Below the pieces are notes generated by a model, which was not told where the DNA came from, did no database searches, and saw only the letters and a list, made by a program, of their open reading frames with translations. From Microcaldota archaeon (GTDB taxonomy: Archaea > Micrarchaeota > Micrarchaeia > Norongarragalinales > UBA97), in NCBI GenBank assembly GCA_016194335.1, contig JACQBR010000011.1, positions 62,001 through 126,000 on the forward strand: a stretch of 64,000 bases of DNA. Reading direction: 5' to 3'. The position numbers and the translations under genes were made by a program. Shown here piece after piece: positions 20,293-28,794 of this stretch (positions are counted from its first letter, which is position 1; every line of letters begins with the position of its first letter).

Positions 20293-21225
20293 ATGGGTAA
20301 TGGGCGTTCAATGCAAAAATCCGCTGCTGCCGACGCTGCCGCCATCCCCGGGATTGCAAGCCCGTCAAGAAATTCCGCCATCCCTGCACAAGCCCGGCCT
20401 GCCGACGCTGCCGCCATTTCCAAGATTGCCAACCAACTCCGCATCTCTTCCATCCGGATGACCACGGCGGCAAACAGCGGCCATCCCGGGGGGAGCCTCT
20501 CGTCCGCGGACGCGTTTGCAACGCTCTATTTCGGAGGCGTGCTCGCGCACGACCCCGCCAATCCCTCATGGGAAGGCCGCGACCGCTTCATCCTCTCCAA
20601 CGGGCACATCTGCCCCGTGTGGTACTCCGCGCTTGGAAAGGCAGGTTATTTTCCCGAAAGCGAACTTGCCACTTTCAGGCAGTTAGGCTCGAGGCTGCAG
20701 GGCCACCCTCAGAAGGGGACGCTGCCGTCAATTGAAGTTTCAACCGGCTCGCTGGGGCAGGGATTCTGCGTCGCTGCCGGCCTTGCCCTCGGCCTGAAGA
20801 TGGATGGGAAGGCAAGCAAGGTATTCGTTTCCCTTGGCGACGGCGAGGTTGAGGAAGGGTGCGTCTGGGAGGCGGCAATGGCCTCAAGCCACTACAAGCT
20901 GGAAAACCTCATCGCGTTTGTCGACCGCAACGGCCTTCAGCAAAACGGCCCCACGGAGAAAGTGATGGGAATCGAGCCCCTGGCGGACAAATGGAGGGCG
21001 TTTGGATGGAACGCCATAGAGGCGGACGGCCACGACGCGAGGCAGATTCTCGGCGCGTTCAACAGGGCCAAAACCGCCGCAGGCGGCAGGCCGACTGTAA
21101 TCATCTTCAAGACGGTGATGGGGAAGGGCGTGCCGTTCATGGAAAACGACCACCAGTGGCACGGAAAGGCACTGCCGAAGGAAAAGGCGGAAGAGGCAGT
21201 AAGGATTCTGGAGAAGGGCGCGTGA
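20293..21225 (+). CDS. tktA: Transketolase N-terminal (TPP-binding) subunit
   Basis: This is the TPP-diphosphate-binding half of a split transketolase (about 310 aa), as usual in archaea. It moves two-carbon units in the non-oxidative pentose phosphate pathway. Motifs include NSGHPGGSLSSAD, HPQKGTLPSIEVSTGSLGQG and the TPP motif GDGEVEEGCVWEAAM. ATG 20293 follows GGGGGAAAG, better than a TTG at 20266. About 35 extra N-terminal residues contain a duplicated ADAAAI segment from a 72-bp tandem repeat, not needed for the fold. The pyrimidine-binding half follows 57 nt downstream. Confidence 0.93.
   Translation: MGNGRSMQKSAAADAAAIPGIASPSRNSAIPAQARPADAAAISKIANQLRISSIRMTTAANSGHPGGSLSSADAFATLYFGGVLAHDPANPSWEGRDRFILSNGHICPVWYSALGKAGYFPESELATFRQLGSRLQGHPQKGTLPSIEVSTGSLGQGFCVAAGLALGLKMDGKASKVFVSLGDGEVEEGCVWEAAMASSHYKLENLIAFVDRNGLQQNGPTEKVMGIEPLADKWRAFGWNAIEADGHDARQILGAFNRAKTAAGGRPTVIIFKTVMGKGVPFMENDHQWHGKALPKEKAEEAVRILEKGA
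20328..20420 (+). repeat. 72-bp duplication in the 5' end of the transketolase gene
   Basis: TGCCGACGCTGCCGCCAT occurs at 20328 and again at 20400. The 72-bp spacing keeps the frame and produces the repeated ADAAAI at the protein N-terminus. Confidence 0.65.
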
Positions 21226-21282
21226 AGGGAAGTGAAAATCTTTATGAAAAAAAATTGTTAAAACGAAAATCCAAGAACTGAA

Positions 21283-22266
21283 GTGAACGCAAAAATGGCA
21301 GTCGCACTCAACGCAAACGTTTCGTCAACCCCGGCAGAGGCCACGCGCGACGGCTTCGGAAAAGGGCTCGTGGAACTTGCTGAAAAAAACCCGCGCGTAG
21401 TGGCGCTCAGCGGCGACCTCAACGACTCCACGCGCGTGGATTGGCTTAGGGAAAAGTTTCCCGAGAAGTTCGTGCAGGCCGGGATTGCCGAGCAGAACAT
21501 GGTGGGAATGGCCGCGGGGCTTTCCCTCTCGGGCCGCGTGCCGTTTGCCGCCACATTCGGGCCGTTCATGCTCCGCGCGGCCGACCACATCCGAGTTTCA
21601 ATCGCGTTTTCCAACCTCAACGTGAAGCTCGCCGCGACGCACTGCGGCCTCACCACGGGCGAAGACGGAGGGAATGCCCAAGTGCTCGAGGACTTGGCGT
21701 TCTTCAGGGCGTTGCCAAACTTCACGGTAATCGCGCCGTGCGATTCCCTTGAGGCGAAAAAGGCGACGATTGCGGCGGGCGAGGCGGCCGGGCCGCACTA
21801 TTTGAGGCTGGGGAGGGAAAAGACGCCAACGATTACGTCTGAAGAAACGCCTTTCAAAATCGGGCGGGCCGAGATTTTTCGCGACGGGGGCGACGTTGCA
21901 ATAATCGCCTGCGGGATTATGGTGGGCGAGGCGCTTAAGGCCGCCGAATCGCTCGCGAGGGAGAGAAAAATCGAGGCCGAAGTAATCAACCTTCATACCA
22001 TCAAGCCCATTGACGAAAAGGCGATTGTGGCAGCTGCGAGGAAATGCGGCTGCGTGGTGACGGCGGAGGAGCACCAGGTGCACGCCGGGATGGGAAGCGC
22101 GGTTGCCGAAGTTCTTGGGGAAAAGATGCCGGTGCCATTGAGGATGGTGGGCGTGCGGGACAAGTTCGGCACGAGCGGGAAGGGGATGGAGCTTCTCAAG
22201 GCGTATGGCCTCACTGCGGAAAAGATTGCGCAAGCGGCGGAAGAAGTGGTCAAACTTAAGAAATAG
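21283..22266 (+). CDS. tktB: Transketolase C-terminal subunit (pyrimidine-binding plus C-terminal domain)
   Basis: This second half of the split transketolase (327 aa) carries the catalytic Glu region (VQAGIAEQNMVGMAAGL), the sequence THCGLTTGEDGGNAQ and the transketolase C-terminal domain (ACGIMVGEALKAAE, VVTAEEHQVHAGMGSAVAE). It pairs with the upstream subunit to form the active enzyme. The start is GTG 21283, or ATG 21295 which trims four residues. The transaldolase gene follows 33 nt later, so the three form one sugar-phosphate operon. Confidence 0.93.
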   Translation: MNAKMAVALNANVSSTPAEATRDGFGKGLVELAEKNPRVVALSGDLNDSTRVDWLREKFPEKFVQAGIAEQNMVGMAAGLSLSGRVPFAATFGPFMLRAADHIRVSIAFSNLNVKLAATHCGLTTGEDGGNAQVLEDLAFFRALPNFTVIAPCDSLEAKKATIAAGEAAGPHYLRLGREKTPTITSEETPFKIGRAEIFRDGGDVAIIACGIMVGEALKAAESLARERKIEAEVINLHTIKPIDEKAIVAAARKCGCVVTAEEHQVHAGMGSAVAEVLGEKMPVPLRMVGVRDKFGTSGKGMELLKAYGLTAEKIAQAAEEVVKLKK

Positions 22267-22299
22267 GGGAAGATTTCTGGCAAACCGGGTGATTTTTGG

Positions 22300-22944
22300 A
22301 TGAAGATTTTTCTGGACACTGCGGAAGTTTCCGAAATTAAGGAGGCGGCTAGCTGGGGCGTCCTTTCGGGCGTGACTACCAACCCGTCACTCGTTGCGAA
22401 AAGCGGAAGGCCGTTTAGGGAAGTGATTAGGGAAATCTGCGCCATTGTCGACGGCCCGGTGAGCGCCGAAACCACCAGCCCAGACGCGGAGGGCATGTTG
22501 AGGGAGGCGCGCGAGTATTCCAAGTGGCACAAGAACGTGGTAGTGAAATTCGTGATGGGCGAGGAGGGGCTCAAGGCCGTGCACCGGGCCTCGAAGGAGG
22601 GAATCCGTTCGAACGTCACGCTCATTTTCTCCCCCAACCAGGCGCTTCTCGCCGCCCGCGCGGGCGCGACAATCGTCTCGCCGTTCGTGGGCAGGCTTGA
22701 CGACATCAACGAGGACGGGATGAACGTGGTTGCGGAAACGGCGGAAATCTTCAAGCTCCACGGAATCAAGACCCAGGTGCTCGCCGCGTCGATACGGCAT
22801 CCGCTTCACGTGACGCAGGCGGCCCTGGCGGGGGCGGACATCGCAACCATTCCCTTTGCGGTGCTCAAACAGATGGTTCGGCATCCCCTCACCGAAAGCG
22901 GGACGAAAAAGTTCCTCGAAGACTGGCAGAAGGCGAAGAAGTAA
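22300..22944 (+). CDS. tal: Transaldolase / fructose-6-phosphate aldolase-like
   Basis: This 214-aa protein has the short transaldolase architecture (TalC/FSA type): [26 protein letters not shown], the Schiff-base lysine in [27 protein letters not shown] and [20 protein letters not shown]. It would transfer dihydroxyacetone units between sugar phosphates. A strong Shine-Dalgarno GGGTGAT lies 6 nt before ATG 22300. Clustering with split transketolase supports transaldolase activity over a pure F6P aldolase role. A repeat element abuts the stop codon. Confidence 0.93.
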   Translation: MKIFLDTAEVSEIKEAASWGVLSGVTTNPSLVAKSGRPFREVIREICAIVDGPVSAETTSPDAEGMLREAREYSKWHKNVVVKFVMGEEGLKAVHRASKEGIRSNVTLIFSPNQALLAARAGATIVSPFVGRLDDINEDGMNVVAETAEIFKLHGIKTQVLAASIRHPLHVTQAALAGADIATIPFAVLKQMVRHPLTESGTKKFLEDWQKAKK

Positions 22945-23033
22945 TAGCAAATCGCATTAATTCTGGAACTTTAGAAGTGCGATTTGCAACTAGCGGATTG
23001 CTGGCAATGTTTCATTATTCATGCAATCCGCTA
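22945..23033 (+). mobile_element. 87-bp double-hairpin element, copy B
   Basis: The core at 22946-23032 is flanked by TA and begins immediately after the transaldolase stop codon. It matches copy A with a single difference (TTATTCATG against TTATTTATG). Both hairpin stems are intact. Confidence 0.82.
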
Positions 23034-23049
23034 TAAGATTGGAGGCCGG

Positions 23050-23466
23050 CTACAATTTGGGGAAAACCCCCTCCATCCGGTCCATGAATTCCGCAAGCTT
23101 TCCGGGCGGGAGCCTTTCCTTGGCGTAGAGCTGCTCGTTTATCTCGTCGCACACTTGCTTAAGTTCCTTCTTCGCGTCGCTGTCAAGCTTTTTCCTGTTG
23201 AGGTTCCTGCAGAGCTCCTCGAACGTGAATTCGTACTTGAGGCCGAGCACCACGCCGGCGTTCTTGTGAAGGGAAGTGAGGAAAATGCCCTGGGCCTTCG
23301 CGGGGCGCCGCTCGAGAAATATCCGCGCCTGGGCGAGGTCCTGCGCAAACGCATTCTTCGCCGCTTGAGAGCGCGCCTCCTCGGGAGTGGCTGCGGGCTT
23401 GCCCTGCCTGCGCATGCCCAGCGGGGCGAGAAGCCTGTAAAGCAGGTTTCTCAAGGAATCAAGCAT
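23050..23466 (-). CDS. Small hypothetical protein downstream of the VWA gene
   Basis: This 138-aa protein is not assigned. It starts with an amphipathic segment LRNLLYRLLAPLGM, then a basic linker and a helical domain (about residues 40-138) with FTFEELCRNLNRKKL and EQLYAKERLPPGKLAEFM. The helical pattern and its place after VWA and DUF58 genes recall DUF4129-like C-terminal domains found in such operons, but the match is weak. The start is ATG 23466. A degenerate 38-bp tandem repeat lies directly upstream, so it may be transcribed separately from the VWA gene. Confidence 0.55.
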   Translation of the reverse strand: MLDSLRNLLYRLLAPLGMRRQGKPAATPEEARSQAAKNAFAQDLAQARIFLERRPAKAQGIFLTSLHKNAGVVLGLKYEFTFEELCRNLNRKKLDSDAKKELKQVCDEINEQLYAKERLPPGKLAEFMDRMEGVFPKL

Positions 23467-23469
23467 CTT

Positions 23470-23632
23470 GCATTCACTCTACAACTCTTTTCTAACCGAA
23501 CATAACGCATTCGCGCATAAATTCTTGTCGAACCAAATCATTCCGCATTCAAATTACAAATCCACGCCGAACCGAACGTAACGCACTCATTCTATAACTC
23601 GCCATCAAGCCGAACATAACGCATTCGCGCAA
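23470..23632. repeat. Degenerate 38-bp tandem repeat, about four units
   Basis: Units begin at 23470, 23507, 23545, 23583 and 23621, each with GCATTC or GCACTC and most ending CCGAACATAAC or similar. The 37-38-bp spacing is regular while the middles diverge. CCGAACATAACGCATTCGCG occurs twice exactly. No unique spacers are present, so this is not a CRISPR array. Confidence 0.7.
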
Positions 23633-23656
23633 CCGTGTGCCTCCCAGCCTTAAGTC

Positions 23657-24595
23657 CTACAGCCTCGCAAGCGCGCTTTTCACGCTTCCCAGCGCCCATT
23701 CGATTATTACGAGAAGCAATGCTATAAGCAGGAGTGCGGAGGAGAGGCCGAAGGAAACCTGGCGGAACCCCGACTTGGCGATGCCGCGCAGCGTCTGGAC
23801 GAGGAAGGTCTGGTTTCGCGCGGGGTAGAACTTGCCGCCCGTGCGCACCGCAATGCGCGTGAGCTCGTCCTCGTCGTAGGCGGATAACGCCCTGACGCCG
23901 CCTATGTCCCCGCCCGCGAATGTCCCAACGCCAATCGTGTCGATGGTGACGTCCGCACCAGAGGCGTAGGAAACCGCGTCGTCCGGCGACGCCCCCACCG
24001 AGTTCTCGCCGTCAGTGACGACTACAATCGTCTTGGAATTCTTGGAATTCTGCAGCAGGCTCACCGAAGTGATTACCGTCCCGCCAATCGCCGTGCCGCC
24101 CACCTGCGAGATTGAGAGGGCGTCAACCTCCTTCTTCACGCGCGCAAGGTCGGTGGTGGGGCGGATCTTGATGAGTGGCGCGCCGGCAAAGGCAACCAGG
24201 CCGACGTTGGAGGTGGGCGGGAGGGCGGAGAGGAATTCGCCAACGGCCTTCTGGGCCGCGCCCAGGCGGGTGGGTGCGATGTCGTTGGACTGCATGCTGC
24301 TGGTGACGTCAACGGCAATCACGTAATCGGAATCGTTTGAATACGCGTCGTACTGGAACGTCGCGCCGGCCACGGCGAGCACGATGCAGGAGATTGCGAT
24401 GACGCGGAGAGCGAGGGTGACGTAGTGGTTGGAAACCGGCTGCTCGCCCGCCGCCTTGTTCAGCGCCTCGAAGTTGGAGAACTTCATCGCGCGCGAGCGG
24501 GAGTAGTTCAGCCCCAGGAAGTGGGTGATTACCGTGAGCGGGATGAAGAGGAGAAACCACAGCGCCTGGGGGTTTGTGAAAGTAAGTCCGGCCAT
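23657..24595 (-). CDS. BatA-like VWA-domain membrane protein
   Basis: This 312-aa protein has two N-terminal membrane helices (about residues 11-28 and 60-80), a von Willebrand factor A domain (about 90-270) and a C-terminal helix (about 283-303). The metal-binding MIDAS motif reads DVTSSMQS, a Thr variant of DxSxS, followed by GGTAIGG and VVTDGENS. The order DUF58 then VWA on one strand matches the MoxR/BatA operons, which assemble or chaperone surface complexes. The MoxR ATPase itself is not in the window. It starts 26 nt after the DUF58 gene. Confidence 0.88.
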   Translation of the reverse strand: MAGLTFTNPQALWFLLFIPLTVITHFLGLNYSRSRAMKFSNFEALNKAAGEQPVSNHYVTLALRVIAISCIVLAVAGATFQYDAYSNDSDYVIAVDVTSSMQSNDIAPTRLGAAQKAVGEFLSALPPTSNVGLVAFAGAPLIKIRPTTDLARVKKEVDALSISQVGGTAIGGTVITSVSLLQNSKNSKTIVVVTDGENSVGASPDDAVSYASGADVTIDTIGVGTFAGGDIGGVRALSAYDEDELTRIAVRTGGKFYPARNQTFLVQTLRGIAKSGFRQVSFGLSSALLLIALLLVIIEWALGSVKSALARL

Positions 24596-24621
24596 TCAAA
24601 TTACCCTCTTTGCAAAAACGG

Positions 24622-25503
24622 CTATCTCCTTGCGTTCCGCCGTATGAAAAACTGGATGAGCGGGTCGACGAAACTCCCGCCGGTCTCGAGGTAGAGGAAG
24701 TCCGCGCCGCTCTGCTCAAAGGAGCGCTTGACGTATGAGAGTTGCGCCGCGGCCTCGCGCTCGAATGCGGGCTTCACCGCGTCGACGTCGATTGCCACCT
24801 TCCTTTCCGAGTACGGGTCGGCAAGCAGGACCTCCCCCACGCCTTCGGGAAAGCGCATGTCCCTCTCGTCGCGCACGCACAGACCGACCACGTCGAACTT
24901 CCTCGCGCAGATTGCAAGCTCGTCCTTCCACTCGGTGCCCACCCCGAGGAAGTCGGAAACGATGATGATGAAAGAGCCGCGGGGGATTGAGAGGAGAATC
25001 TGCTCGAGGGCGCGCTTGAGGTTGCTTTTCGAGCCGAGCGGCGAGCTTGAAATGCGGTTGAGCATGTGGTAATATTGCGAAACCCCGCTCGTGGGAAGCA
25101 TCTGCTCGCGGATGCCGTCGGAGTATATTCCCAGTCCCGCGCTGTCGCCCACGTTGAGCACGGCGTAGGAAAGCGCCGCGACCATCTGCGCGGCATATTC
25201 GTACTTGGTCTTTCCCGAAGTCCCGAAGTCCATAGTCGCGGAGGAGTCGAGGAGGAAGAAGACCGTGAGGTTGCGCTCTTCGGCAAATTCCCTGATGATG
25301 GTCTTTTCGCTCCTCGCGCTCGCCTTCCAGTCAATGAGGGCGGCGTCGTCGCTGGAGGTGTATTCCCGAAACCCCTCGAACTCCAGCCCCTTGCCCTTAA
25401 AGGCGCTCTTGTACCCGCCAACGAGGTTGGAATTGACCAGCTCGTGGGTGAAGAGCTCGAGCTTGCGGATTGCCTCCTGGATCTCCTGCTGGGAAAGGGC
25501 CAT
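24622..25503 (-). CDS. DUF58 (VWA-like) protein
   Basis: This 293-aa protein shows the DUF58 signature: FEGFREYTSSDDAALIDWKA followed by SARSEKTIIREFAEERN, then a VWA-like core VFFLLDSSATMDFG. Family members accompany MoxR ATPases and BatA-type proteins; the molecular role is not settled. It is soluble. It is the upstream partner of the VWA gene. Confidence 0.88.
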   Translation of the reverse strand: MALSQQEIQEAIRKLELFTHELVNSNLVGGYKSAFKGKGLEFEGFREYTSSDDAALIDWKASARSEKTIIREFAEERNLTVFFLLDSSATMDFGTSGKTKYEYAAQMVAALSYAVLNVGDSAGLGIYSDGIREQMLPTSGVSQYYHMLNRISSSPLGSKSNLKRALEQILLSIPRGSFIIIVSDFLGVGTEWKDELAICARKFDVVGLCVRDERDMRFPEGVGEVLLADPYSERKVAIDVDAVKPAFEREAAAQLSYVKRSFEQSGADFLYLETGGSFVDPLIQFFIRRNARR

Positions 25504-25612
25504 GGGATTATTAGCCTTCTTGGCGCGTTTTGGACACTATTAGGCGGCGTATCAATAAAAGCAGTCAGTTGAGGGCTTTGGCGGATGGGCTGATGGAAAT
25601 TGGATGCCAAAA

Positions 25613-26056
25613 TCATTTGCCCACAATTGAAACTAGGCTTTTCAAATCAGTGGTGGTATAGTCGGGGGTTTCATCTGCAGATTCGGGTTCCACCCCCGCG
25701 AATTTGCCTTTTTTGAACCACGCGGTTTTGCAGCCTGCAGATTTGGCCAGCCTGATGTCTTTCTTCACCTGGTCACCCACGGCCAAAACGTTTTCTGGCT
25801 TGGCGCAGAGTCGGGCCGCGCATTCGCGGAAGGAATCTGCGCCCTTCTCCCCAACTATCACCACCACGTCAAAATAGCGCCTTATGCCCAGCTCCTCAAA
25901 CATTTCAGCGCGGTTGCCCTCGCCGGACTTGCTCAGGAGCCCGAGCCTGCATCTCTCCCGCAGGGACTTGAGCGTTTCTGCAGCCCCCTCTTCAAGTGCT
26001 TTGCAATCGGGGTCGTAGAGAGTCCTGTTGAAATCAATTATCAACGCTTCAAACAT
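25613..26056 (-). CDS. HAD-superfamily hydrolase-like protein, altered motif I
   Basis: This protein of about 147 aa has the HAD core: motif I DFNRTLYDP near the N-terminus, motif II LLSKSGEG, and motif III/IV region AVGDQVKKDIRLAKSAG. The usual second Asp of DxDx[TV] is Asn here (DFNRT), so the general acid/base is missing and phosphatase activity may be weak or absent. There is no large cap domain. ATG 26056 has GGTGG 7 nt upstream; a GTG at 26092 would add 12 residues. Confidence 0.75.
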   Translation of the reverse strand: MFEALIIDFNRTLYDPDCKALEEGAAETLKSLRERCRLGLLSKSGEGNRAEMFEELGIRRYFDVVVIVGEKGADSFRECAARLCAKPENVLAVGDQVKKDIRLAKSAGCKTAWFKKGKFAGVEPESADETPDYTTTDLKSLVSIVGK

Positions 26057-26201
26057 CTTTTCCACCCTTGAAATACAGCCGCAATTCAACACCGCCGTCT
26101 TCGGGCGCCATCGGATGCGGCGGTGCGAGTTCTTCCGTTATCAGTTCTCTTGCGCCTTTTTTAACCTCCTCCCGGCTTATTGACAATCAGTGATTCCAAC
26201 G

Positions 26202-27197
26202 ATGGAGAGGATTCTGCTAAGCGGCGGCGCGGGAAAGCTCGGGCGGGTGTTGGTCCCGGCCCTGCTTGCGCGGGGCTATGCACTCACCCTCCTCGTGCGC
26301 GACGCGGGAAGCGCGAGGGAGAAATTGGGTTTTCTCCCGGCGAAAAACTTCCAGCTCCTTCAGGCGGACCTCTCAAGGCAGGAGGGCGTGGCCGCCGCAA
26401 TCAACCGCGCCGGAACGCAGGATTTGGCCATAAATGCCGCGGGGAGCGTGGATTATTCGGCCGGGGCGGACGCCATGATGGAAGGCAACGGCAAAACCGC
26501 GGGGAATTTCGCGGGGATAAGCCGGGCGCTTGGGGTGAGGAGGCTCGTGCACGTCTCTTCGACCTCGGTTTACGGCAAGGTTGCCTACGGCCCCATTGAC
26601 GAGACTGCCCCGACGAACCCCGCGGGGGCTTATGGCAAGAGCAAGCTCGAGGCGGAAAATGCCGTCGGCAAAAGCGGGCTGGAAACGGTAATACTGTTGA
26701 GGCCGTGCGCCATTTACGGCTCGACATTCTGGAGCCAGTACGAGAAATTCGCGGTGGACCTCATTGAAGGGAAGGCGAGGCTCATCGGCGACGGGAACAA
26801 CCGCGTGGCCCTCGTGCACGCAAGCGACGTCGCCTCCGCGGTGGTGCTTGCCCTTGGGAAGAGGAACACGTCGGGCGCCTACAACATCGCCTCGGGCGAG
26901 CAGGTCACCCAAAAGGGGCTTTACGAAATCGCATCGCGCATCATGGGCGTGCCCGCACCGGCGAAATCCGCGCCCAAGCAGCTCGCCTACCTCGCCGCCT
27001 CCGTCGACGGCCTGAGGGCGCGGTTCATATCCGGAAGGCGGACGATTTTCCCCGAGGAAATTTCCGCCATTGCCGAAGACCGCGCGTTCTCCATCGAAAA
27101 GGCGCGCAGGGAACTGGAATGGGAACCGAAAGTGAAGATGGAGAAGGGAATGGCGGAAATGCTCGCGGCGAGGGGGAAGAAATGGCAAAGAGCCTGA
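26202..27197 (+). CDS. NAD-dependent epimerase/dehydratase (extended SDR)
   Basis: This protein of about 331 aa has a Rossmann fold with LLSGGAGKLGRVLVP at the N-terminus, the active-site Ser/Thr in VHVSSTSVYGKV and Tyr/Lys in GAYGKSKLEAE, followed by RPCAIYGS. It is likely to act on a nucleotide sugar or a 3-beta-hydroxysteroid-like substrate; the specificity cannot be read. The N-terminus fits ATG 26202 (MERILLSGG); GTG 26190 is four codons longer. It is divergent from the HAD gene. Confidence 0.85.
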   Translation: MERILLSGGAGKLGRVLVPALLARGYALTLLVRDAGSAREKLGFLPAKNFQLLQADLSRQEGVAAAINRAGTQDLAINAAGSVDYSAGADAMMEGNGKTAGNFAGISRALGVRRLVHVSSTSVYGKVAYGPIDETAPTNPAGAYGKSKLEAENAVGKSGLETVILLRPCAIYGSTFWSQYEKFAVDLIEGKARLIGDGNNRVALVHASDVASAVVLALGKRNTSGAYNIASGEQVTQKGLYEIASRIMGVPAPAKSAPKQLAYLAASVDGLRARFISGRRTIFPEEISAIAEDRAFSIEKARRELEWEPKVKMEKGMAEMLAARGKKWQRA

Positions 27198-27243
27198 CGG
27201 CAGATTCTTTACATGACCATTTGTCTTTTCAAAAACCAGAATC

Positions 27244-27951
27244 CTAAACACGCGCCTTTGCGGTTTCGCTGATTTCAGCGGCGACGATGCGTGGGAATCG
27301 TCCGTTTTCTACAGTGAACCGGTAAGCTTTTCCTGCTTCCAGCCGCGTTCCTATACTGGCGTCCCAAACATAGTAGAGTTTTCCAGCAACCGCCAGTATC
27401 CAGAAATTAGCGCCATTTTGGCTCGTCCGTTCCTGCATTCGTTCTATTGTCCCTACGACTGGATAGGTGTTTTTGATGCCGGTTTCTAGCGTGGGGCTTG
27501 GTTCAGTTTTTCCCCCGATGTTGAGGTTTTGGATAACTGCGCTAATTGCTGCCAGTAAGACGACTGCGCCCAAGATTAAGAGCCAGCGTGATTTGTTCAC
27601 GATGTGCGATTCTTGAGTTTTGACTTCGCTACCGTTCTTCAGTTTTAAATAGTCGGCCTCGATAATTTTCGCGCAGGCAAAAACGTCCCTGTCGACATCC
27701 TTTTCAGTGAAGGCCCGTTTTTTCCACCCACGCTCGCTTAAAGTCGCATCGCGGCGATAATCACGGCTGGCCCGCTCTTCAGTCCGGTGGTGCGGCCCGT
27801 TTACTTCAATGTACAACTTAACGTCAGGAAAGCCGATGTCAGCGTAAAAAGGAGTCCCGTAAATCGGCATCTCAAGTAAAGGTCTGAGCCTCAGCTTCCT
27901 TAGCTCATGACCTAACTGCTTGGCTGTTTCCGACGGGGGATAATTCGGCAT
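27244..27951 (-). CDS. Membrane-anchored Vsr/DUF559-like nuclease-fold protein
   Basis: This 235-aa protein joins three parts. Residues about 5-95 resemble DUF559/Vsr-type restriction-endonuclease folds: FYADIGFPDVKLYIEVNGPH then DYRRDATLSERGWKKRAFTE. The Asp and Glu of a PD-(D/E)xK site are present, but the Lys is replaced by Asn (EVN). A membrane helix follows (about 120-140), then a small beta domain (150-230) of OB or bacterial-SH3 type. GC content is lower than the neighbours, suggesting transfer. ATG 27951 has a TATA-like ATTTAAG 23-29 nt upstream. Nuclease activity is not certain. Confidence 0.65.
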   Translation of the reverse strand: MPNYPPSETAKQLGHELRKLRLRPLLEMPIYGTPFYADIGFPDVKLYIEVNGPHHRTEERASRDYRRDATLSERGWKKRAFTEKDVDRDVFACAKIIEADYLKLKNGSEVKTQESHIVNKSRWLLILGAVVLLAAISAVIQNLNIGGKTEPSPTLETGIKNTYPVVGTIERMQERTSQNGANFWILAVAGKLYYVWDASIGTRLEAGKAYRFTVENGRFPRIVAAEISETAKARV

Positions 27952-28063
27952 ACCGAAGTTATATGTCAGCCGACTTAAATTAATGCGTGAACTTCACCCC
28001 TTGAAGCGCATATTCAGATCTTGAGTTTGACAGTTTGAAGTTTGCTTCCGCTGGTTTTCAGCC

Positions 28064-28768
28064 CTAGGCCAGTGCGAAATACGCCCGCTTGTTCTTCGCG
28101 CCCTTGTTCTCGATTTTAAGCAGCTTTATTTGCCCCACTTCGCTCAGGCTGCGCACGTGGGTGCCCCCGTCGGCCTGGATGTCCACGCCGGGAATCTCCA
28201 CGATGTGCAAAATGGCAATGCTGGGAGGGAGGGCGCCGGCGAGCTTGACCATCTCGGGGTTGGCAAGCGCCTCCTCGCGGGGGAGGTCGTAGCTCTTCAC
28301 CCCAATGGGCTGCGAAAGGAAGGAGTTGGCCTTTTCCACCACCGCGTCAAAGGCGGCGCGGTCGAAATTCTCGAATGAAAAGTCGAACCGCGACTGCTCC
28401 ACGCCCAACTGGTTGCCTGTGATGAGCGCGCCTGAGCGGAACGCGACCGAACCCAGCACGTGCGCGGCGGTGTGCATGCGCATCAATGCATAGCGCCTCG
28501 GCCAGTCGATTTGCAGGACGACAGCCTCCCCAACGTTCAAGCCGGGCTTATCCACAATATGCAACGCCTCGCCGTTTTCCTTCCTCACTTCACCCATGGC
28601 GTAATCCACGCCTTTGCAGGCAATCGCCCCAAAGTCGCACGGCTGGCCCCCGCCCCCGGGGTAGAAGCAAGTGCGGTCCAGAATGATGCCGGTGCCGTTG
28701 CGCACCTCGGCAACCTTCGCCTCGGAAGTTTGCAGGTAGTAATCGTTTAGGTATAGGTAGTCGGTCAT
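28064..28768 (-). CDS. alaX: Alanyl-tRNA editing protein AlaX
   Basis: This protein of about 234 aa deacylates tRNA-Ala mischarged with serine or glycine. It has the AlaX fold: an N-terminal beta-barrel with FYPGGGGQPCD, then the Zn-binding HTAAHVL (HxxxH) and DIQADGGTHV. The medium length fits AlaX-M. ATG 28768 gives MTDYLYLNDYYL, a usual family start; ATG 28789 adds seven residues. Confidence 0.93.
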   Translation of the reverse strand: MTDYLYLNDYYLQTSEAKVAEVRNGTGIILDRTCFYPGGGGQPCDFGAIACKGVDYAMGEVRKENGEALHIVDKPGLNVGEAVVLQIDWPRRYALMRMHTAAHVLGSVAFRSGALITGNQLGVEQSRFDFSFENFDRAAFDAVVEKANSFLSQPIGVKSYDLPREEALANPEMVKLAGALPPSIAILHIVEIPGVDIQADGGTHVRSLSEVGQIKLLKIENKGAKNKRAYFALA

Positions 28769-28794
28769 TTGCCAGAACGCACCTGACATCAGGA

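Noticed and set aside
23470-23632. Possible CRISPR array
   Set aside because: Units are degenerate throughout and there are no unique spacers between constant repeats; no cas genes are in the window.
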